From the NCBI GenBank assembly GCA_030151135.1, contig JASLEQ010000100.1, positions 1-7,379 of the forward strand: a DNA stretch of 7,379 bases. The letters run 5' to 3'. Of the stretch, positions 5,806 through 7,379 are shown piece after piece. The notes below the pieces were generated by a model that was not told the DNA's origin, made no database searches, and saw nothing but the letters and a program-made list of their open reading frames with translations. The translations under genes and the position numbers were made by a program. How positions within the stretch are numbered: the stretch's first letter is position 1; every line of letters starts with the position of its first letter. Source of the DNA: Candidatus Sulfotelmatobacter sp. Lineage in GTDB: Bacteria; Acidobacteriota; Terriglobia; Terriglobales; SbA1.

Positions 5806-7379
5806 ATGACTTTGGCCCCTGAGAGCTCCTCGCGTCTGCCCTCTGTCCCCGCCAATCGCCGGTTGAAAGTCTGTCTCGTTACTTCCTTTCCTCCCAGTCG
5901 AGGCGACCTGAACGAATACGGATTTCACTTGGCCTCCGCTCTCCGCAATAATCGCGACGTGGAACTGCTGGTCTTGGCAGACGAAACGGAAGAAGGGAGC
6001 GAACTGAAGGACTTTCAAGTAAAGCGCTGCTGGCGATTTGATTCCGCAGTGACAACGGCAAGGCTCTGGAAGGCCATCAGAGATGCAAGTCCCGATGTAG
6101 TTTGGTTCAACATGGGCTTCTCAACATTCGCTCGGCAGCCTTTGGCCGCATTTTTGTCTATCGCAGGACCTGCCGTCTCGCGTGCCTCGGGGTTCTACAC
6201 GCATGTAACGCTTCACACACTATTTGAACGGATTAACTTGCAGGATGCCGGGGTGCGCATGCCGCACCTGTATCGCACTGCCGGGCGAATCGCCACAAAG
6301 CTGCTTCTTGGCGCCAATGATGTCACTGTTCTGCTGCCTTCCTTCCGCTCTGAGCTTCTTGAGAAATACAAGGTGAAGAGCGATCGTGTTCACTTCCGAC
6401 CCCACGGGATATTCTCCACCCGGTCCTCGTCAGCCTCGACCGAGGGAATGGAAGCTGGACAAGTGGTTTTGGCCTTCGGCTACTGGGGCACATATAAGCG
6501 CCTGGAGCTACTACTTGCGTCGTGGCACGACATCAACAGTGAGATTCCTGGTGCGAAGTTGCTGATCGCCGGCATCGATCATCCTAGTACCCCCGGGTAC
6601 CTCGATGCTCTGAAAACAAAGTACAGTGGCAATTCGTGTATCCAATTCCTGGGCTACGTTCCAGAACCTGAATTGCCGAACCTTTTCCGCAGGGCCAATT
6701 TGTTGGTTCTGCCGTACTCATCGGCTGCGGGAACCAGTGGCGTGGTTCATCAAGCGTGCGAGTACGGATTGCCGATGGTAGCGGCCGGCATAACGGAAAT
6801 TAAAGAATTGGCGCAGGAATATGGAGTCGCGGCCGAATTTTACGAACCAGGAGACGCTTCTGCTCTGCAAAAACATATCCTGCGAATCCTGAAATCGCGG
6901 AAGTTGCGCCGAGACATGGCGCTTCAAAATCTCAAAGTCGGGAGCAACATGCAGATGTCACAAGTAGTTGGAGGCTACATAAACCTCTTCAAGACTCGAA
7001 CCCGAAGGCTTCATCACACGAGAAAGCACTCCAATGATCCCACTCATCAGCTGCCGCGAACGGTTGGGGACTGGCTTTTGGGGTCGGGTATCGAGGAAAA
7101 GGATGGCGGAGTCGCAAGATACTATCTCTCCGGTGAGCGCAGGAATAAGCCGGTCTCAACAGAGATTACTGGATATGCTGCTAGCGCACTCACGATCCTG
7201 TATCAAAGAACAGGCGAATCTGCTTACCTGGAGGCCGCCCTAAGGCAAGCGCGATTTCTCGCAGAGACCGCATGGGATAAGACCTCGTCCGCCATGCCGT
7301 TCGAGTGCGAAGGTAATCCGCGCTACTCATACTTTTTTGATGATGGCATCATCGTTCGTGGACTTCTTGCCGTGTGGCG
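5806..7379 (+). CDS. GT4-type glycosyltransferase fused to a C-terminal (alpha/alpha)-toroid-like domain (3' end outside window)
   Basis: One open frame runs from ATG 5806 to the right edge, giving 524 residues plus two bases. Residues about 19-395 are a GT-B glycosyltransferase: the N-terminal strand KVCLVTSFPPSRGDLNEYGFHLASAL, the linker RPHGIF, the second-domain segment FGYWGTYKRLELLLASW (Lys231 in the nucleotide-phosphate region), FLGYVPEPELPNLF and the donor-site LPYSSAAGTSGVVHQACEYGLPMV. In the usual E-x7-E motif only the second Glu (Glu319) remains; Ser311 replaces the first. A basic linker (about 396-415) leads to a different domain: DGGVARYYL, then STEITGYAASALTILYQRTG-AYLEAALRQARFLAETAWD and YFFDDGIIVRGLLAVW. 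These paired helices resemble (alpha/alpha)-barrel glycoside hydrolases or epimerases, but I cannot name the family. No signal peptide is seen, so it is probably cytoplasmic and acts in polysaccharide or surface glycan assembly. The start lacks a strong Shine-Dalgarno; the frame is closed by TGA 5761 upstream. Confidence 0.88.
   Translation, partial: MTLAPESSSRLPSVPANRRLKVCLVTSFPPSRGDLNEYGFHLASALRNNRDVELLVLADETEEGSELKDFQVKRCWRFDSAVTTARLWKAIRDASPDVVWFNMGFSTFARQPLAAFLSIAGPAVSRASGFYTHVTLHTLFERINLQDAGVRMPHLYRTAGRIATKLLLGANDVTVLLPSFRSELLEKYKVKSDRVHFRPHGIFSTRSSSASTEGMEAGQVVLAFGYWGTYKRLELLLASWHDINSEIPGAKLLIAGIDHPSTPGYLDALKTKYSGNSCIQFLGYVPEPELPNLFRRANLLVLPYSSAAGTSGVVHQACEYGLPMVAAGITEIKELAQEYGVAAEFYEPGDASALQKHILRILKSRKLRRDMALQNLKVGSNMQMSQVVGGYINLFKTRTRRLHHTRKHSNDPTHQLPRTVGDWLLGSGIEEKDGGVARYYLSGERRNKPVSTEITGYAASALTILYQRTGESAYLEAALRQARFLAETAWDKTSSAMPFECEGNPRYSYFFDDGIIVRGLLAVW

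Noticed and set aside
1..7379. CRISPR arrays, tRNA or rRNA genes, insertion sequences and phage or conjugation genes
   Set aside because: I found no regularly spaced repeats, no recognisable tRNA or rRNA segments, no transposase-like frames and no terminal inverted repeats.

Overview
The window looks like chromosomal DNA from a free-living, probably soil-dwelling bacterium. GC content is moderate to high, genes are closely packed, and Shine-Dalgarno signals are often weak. The mix of genes (an enolase-superfamily enzyme, a PoxB-like/SDR pair, a secreted zinc phospholipase C-like protein, a DUF1275 membrane protein and a glycosyltransferase with an extra helical domain) reminds me of Acidobacteriota. 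That assignment is inference from gene content and was not tested. I see no RNA gene, CRISPR array, transposase or phage gene.

Layout. Positions 1-510 (minus strand) hold the N-terminal 170 residues of a mandelate racemase/muconate lactonizing-type enolase-superfamily protein, cut by the left edge. A 216-bp divergent intergenic region (511-726) carries an 8-bp inverted repeat and an 8-bp direct repeat. On the plus strand follow a FAD- and thiamine-diphosphate-dependent pyruvate oxidase-like enzyme (727-2475) and, 18 bp later, a short-chain dehydrogenase/reductase with a C-terminal membrane anchor (2494-3540). These two almost certainly form an operon. They converge, with a 7-bp gap, on a minus-strand pair: a DUF1275 membrane protein (4818-5618) and, 7 bp downstream of it, a secreted zinc-dependent phospholipase C-family protein (3548-4810). 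After a second divergent intergenic region (5619-5805), a plus-strand gene runs off the right edge (5806-7379+). It encodes a GT4-type glycosyltransferase fused in frame to a C-terminal helical domain that looks like an (alpha/alpha)-toroid.

How the genes may work together. The enolase-superfamily, pyruvate oxidase-like and SDR genes are plausibly one carbon or redox module: sugar-acid dehydration, oxidative 2-keto-acid decarboxylation feeding electrons to quinone, and carbonyl reduction at the membrane. The PLC-like/DUF1275 pair suggests an envelope or lipid function, and the glycosyltransferase fusion suggests surface or exopolysaccharide synthesis. Each protein-family call is well supported, but substrates and pathway links are inference.

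The points most worth a second look are the glycosyltransferase-toroid fusion, the membrane-anchored SDR next to a PoxB-like enzyme, and the tight pairing of a secreted PLC-like protein with DUF1275.
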